Assembly (NCBI RefSeq): GCF_000321225.1
Contig: NW_004450302.1
Location: 4,776,328 to 4,840,327, forward strand
DNA length: 64,000 nucleotides
DNA from: Odobenus rosmarus divergens
Lineage: Eukaryota > Chordata > Mammalia > Carnivora > Odobenidae
Direction: 5' to 3'
The notes below the pieces were generated by a model. It searched no databases and was not told the DNA's origin. It was given only the letters and a program-made list of their open reading frames with translations. Made by a program: the position numbers and the translations under genes. This document shows, one piece after another, positions 49,301-52,300 of the stretch (position 1 is its first letter; each line of letters opens with the position of its first letter).

Positions 49301-52300
49301 GGGCTCCAGGTCCCTCCCCTCCTCTCTCTCCCTCTCTGCCACCAAGCCCCACCCAGAGGCATTCCCCACCAGGCGCACTCCGTGCCCCTGGCATCCCTAG
49401 GTCTTTCCAGTTCCCCACTGTGCACAAAGAAATTAGACGAGATTAAATTGGGGTCTCAAGGGCCCAGGGGCACAGTTGTGAAAGAGTTAACCCAGACATC
49501 CAGGAGTAACACAGCCCAAAACAGAGGTGGCATCAGGCAGCTAACCAAGGGGCCTGCCTGGATGCGGAGTCACTCTCTGTATTTGGAGCCTGTGCAAGCC
49601 AGCCCTTCCCCTCCCCGCTCCCCTCCCTCCCCCCTCCTCGCCACATGAGCCATTCCCCGCTCCTCCTAGTGGGTGAAACCTCCATCTCTGCTGCTACCAA
49701 CCAGCCCTTCTGCCTGGGGAGCTGTCCCTGTCTCCTCTGTCGCTGTCCCTGTGTGTCCCCATGTCCTGGGGGGGCGGTCTTTGTGTTTGGGACAGCTTCT
49801 TCACCCCTGCCCAGCTCCCCTTCCCCTTCCGACTGCGAGCAGCTCCCTCCGCCCTGCCTCCCCCCTCCTTTGCTGACTTAAGAGACAGGGGCCCCTTCCT
49901 CACAGCAGGACTCAGCTGGGGTCCGGCTTTGACCACAGGCTGGGGGTCCCTAGGGGTCTTGGGGTGACTGGCAGAAGTGGAGCCTGGGGCTGAGAGGGGG
50001 AGCAAAGACTCCAGACTCTTCCAATAGTCCCTACTGGGGCTCCTTAACCTGCTGGGCCTGTGTGGGGACACGGCCCTTCCAGCCTCTCTGAGAACTAGGA
50101 ATGAAGGGTACAGGGGACCCCCAAGGAGGAAGGGGATCACGGGGAGATGGAGAAATCTTTTGGGAACAAACCTTGGCTCCCTCCAGCTGGGGTCAAAGGC
50201 CGATTACTGCTTTTCTTTGAAACAAATTTAAAAAACTCACTCCCAACCCCAATCTGCCCAGTAAGGGAGGCCCTGAGTCCGTGGTTTTCAAGGTATTCAG
50301 ACCTTGCCCCCCCATCTCCCATTTGCCACCTGTCAGGGTCATTGAGTAATCAAAAGGAGGGGGGAGCCAGGTGGGGGAGCCAGCTGACATTCCCCAGTGG
50401 TCACCTGTCACCGAACCCACATTAACTCAGCTCACGCCCAGTGCTGGGCCCCGGCACTGTCTTAAAGCCCTGGGCAGTGAGGCGGTCTCTGCTCTGTAAG
50501 CAGGCCCTGCTCACTAGGTGGGTCCCCCCATTCCCCACCCCACCCCCATAGCCCCAGCACAGGGTTAGGGGGGTGCTTTTAGCTTTTTGTCCTCCATCCT
50601 CCGCTCTGCAGCTTCAGAGCCTCTTAATGGGGCCCCGGGAACCACCTCTTGAACCACCTGCCAGGCTGGGCCTGGGAGCTGCTCTCCCTTTTTTGGACAC
50701 CTTCTCACTCCTCCGCCATCCCCACCAGGAGGCTCCGGGGAGGTGATGCAGTATGGCAGTATTGGAGAGCTTTCTGGGGCAGGGACTCCCCCGACCTGCT
50801 TCCTTGCTGTGCTGGAGGGCTCATCCATGTGTCTGCCCCCTTTTCCCCCACCAACTAACTCATCCCATTACCGCCTTGTCGGGGCAGGGGATGGGGCCCA
50901 AGCGGGGGTGGGGGTGGCTTCTGGTTTCTGTTGTCCTGCTCTGCCTCAGTTAGCCAATCCGGATGCCCCCTCTTTTTCCTACCTCCCTCCCCTGTTCCTT
51001 TTGCAGATGGAGCCCCACCCCGAGGAGATGCCCCTGGCATTGGGACCAGACCTGCTGACCGTACGGAAGTCTGGGGTCAGCCGGACGCACTCCCTGCCCA
51101 ATGACAGCTACATGTGCCGGGATGGAAGCAGCGCTGAGGGGTCCCTAGGTCGCAGAAGCTGGGGGCTCCCCAAAGCTCAGTCAGGTAGCAGGGCTCAGGC
51201 AGGCCACCTTGGCTCACACAGGGAGACCCCATCCTTGCCTCAGCCCAGTCCTGACCTGGGGGTGGGGGGGCACTGAGGCAGCAAGAGAGGTCTCTCTGAC
51301 CTCCAAGGGACCCCCAGCCCACGGACAGTGGCTTTCAATTCAGGATGAGAGGTCTGGGGGGGGGGGGGGGGGGGGGAGGAGAGGGGAGGGGATGGGTGAG
51401 AGCCAGACCACTGACCTCCCAGCTCTTCTCTCTCCTCCTCGCCCCTCTGCCCACAGGCTCTGTCTTGTCCGTCCACTCCCAGCCAGCAGACACCAGCTAC
51501 ATCCTGCAGCTTCCCAAAGACACACCCCACCTGCTCCGGCCCCACGGCGCGCCCCCCTGGGGCACCATCCCCAAACTGCCCCCACCAGGCCGCTCCCCTT
51601 TGGCTCAGAGACCCCTCAGGCGCCAGGTGAGCCGATATGGGGAGGTGGCCCGGGGCCTGGCACGCCTGGCCCCTCTGCTGGGACCCCTAGGCTGTTGGTG
51701 ATGACCAGGTTGCCACGTCCGTGCTTCCGGCAGTCGTGTATTGCGCGCTGACCATGTGCCAGAGGCAGTTCTAGGTACCGGGACACAGTCCCGGGCAGAG
51801 CGGAAGTGGTCTGGGCCCTTCCGGTGTTTATATCCCTCTCCCTTCTTCCCCTGAGGAGGCCTGGAGACCAGGTTGCTTAGGGACGCAGGTCAACTTGGCA
51901 GGAGAACCCGCGTCTCTGGACTCCCTTTCCCTGGCCCAGAGGTGCCTCCCAGTTATTCTCTGTACTTCTAGACTAAGCTAAGGGACATAAGGCACGTTTC
52001 AAGGACCTCCGCCTTTGGCCAAGCCCAGGGCCCACCCTCCAGGGGCACAGAGCTGAGGCTCAGGCAGCCAGGGGAGGCTTACCTGTCCCCAGAGTGACAA
52101 GACCACAGCCTGCGCCCCGTGTGCCCTTACGTGTGATCATGGCTGCATGAGAATCTGCTCAACGCCGCACACTTGAGGACGCAGGCCTGGTCCTCGTCCA
52201 TTTCCCAAAGATTCACAGAGCAGCTTCTGTGTGCCGGGCCCGGGGGAGGCAGCCCCTGCCCGGGGAGCTCACAGGCTAACCGGAGACATAAATGCCATCA

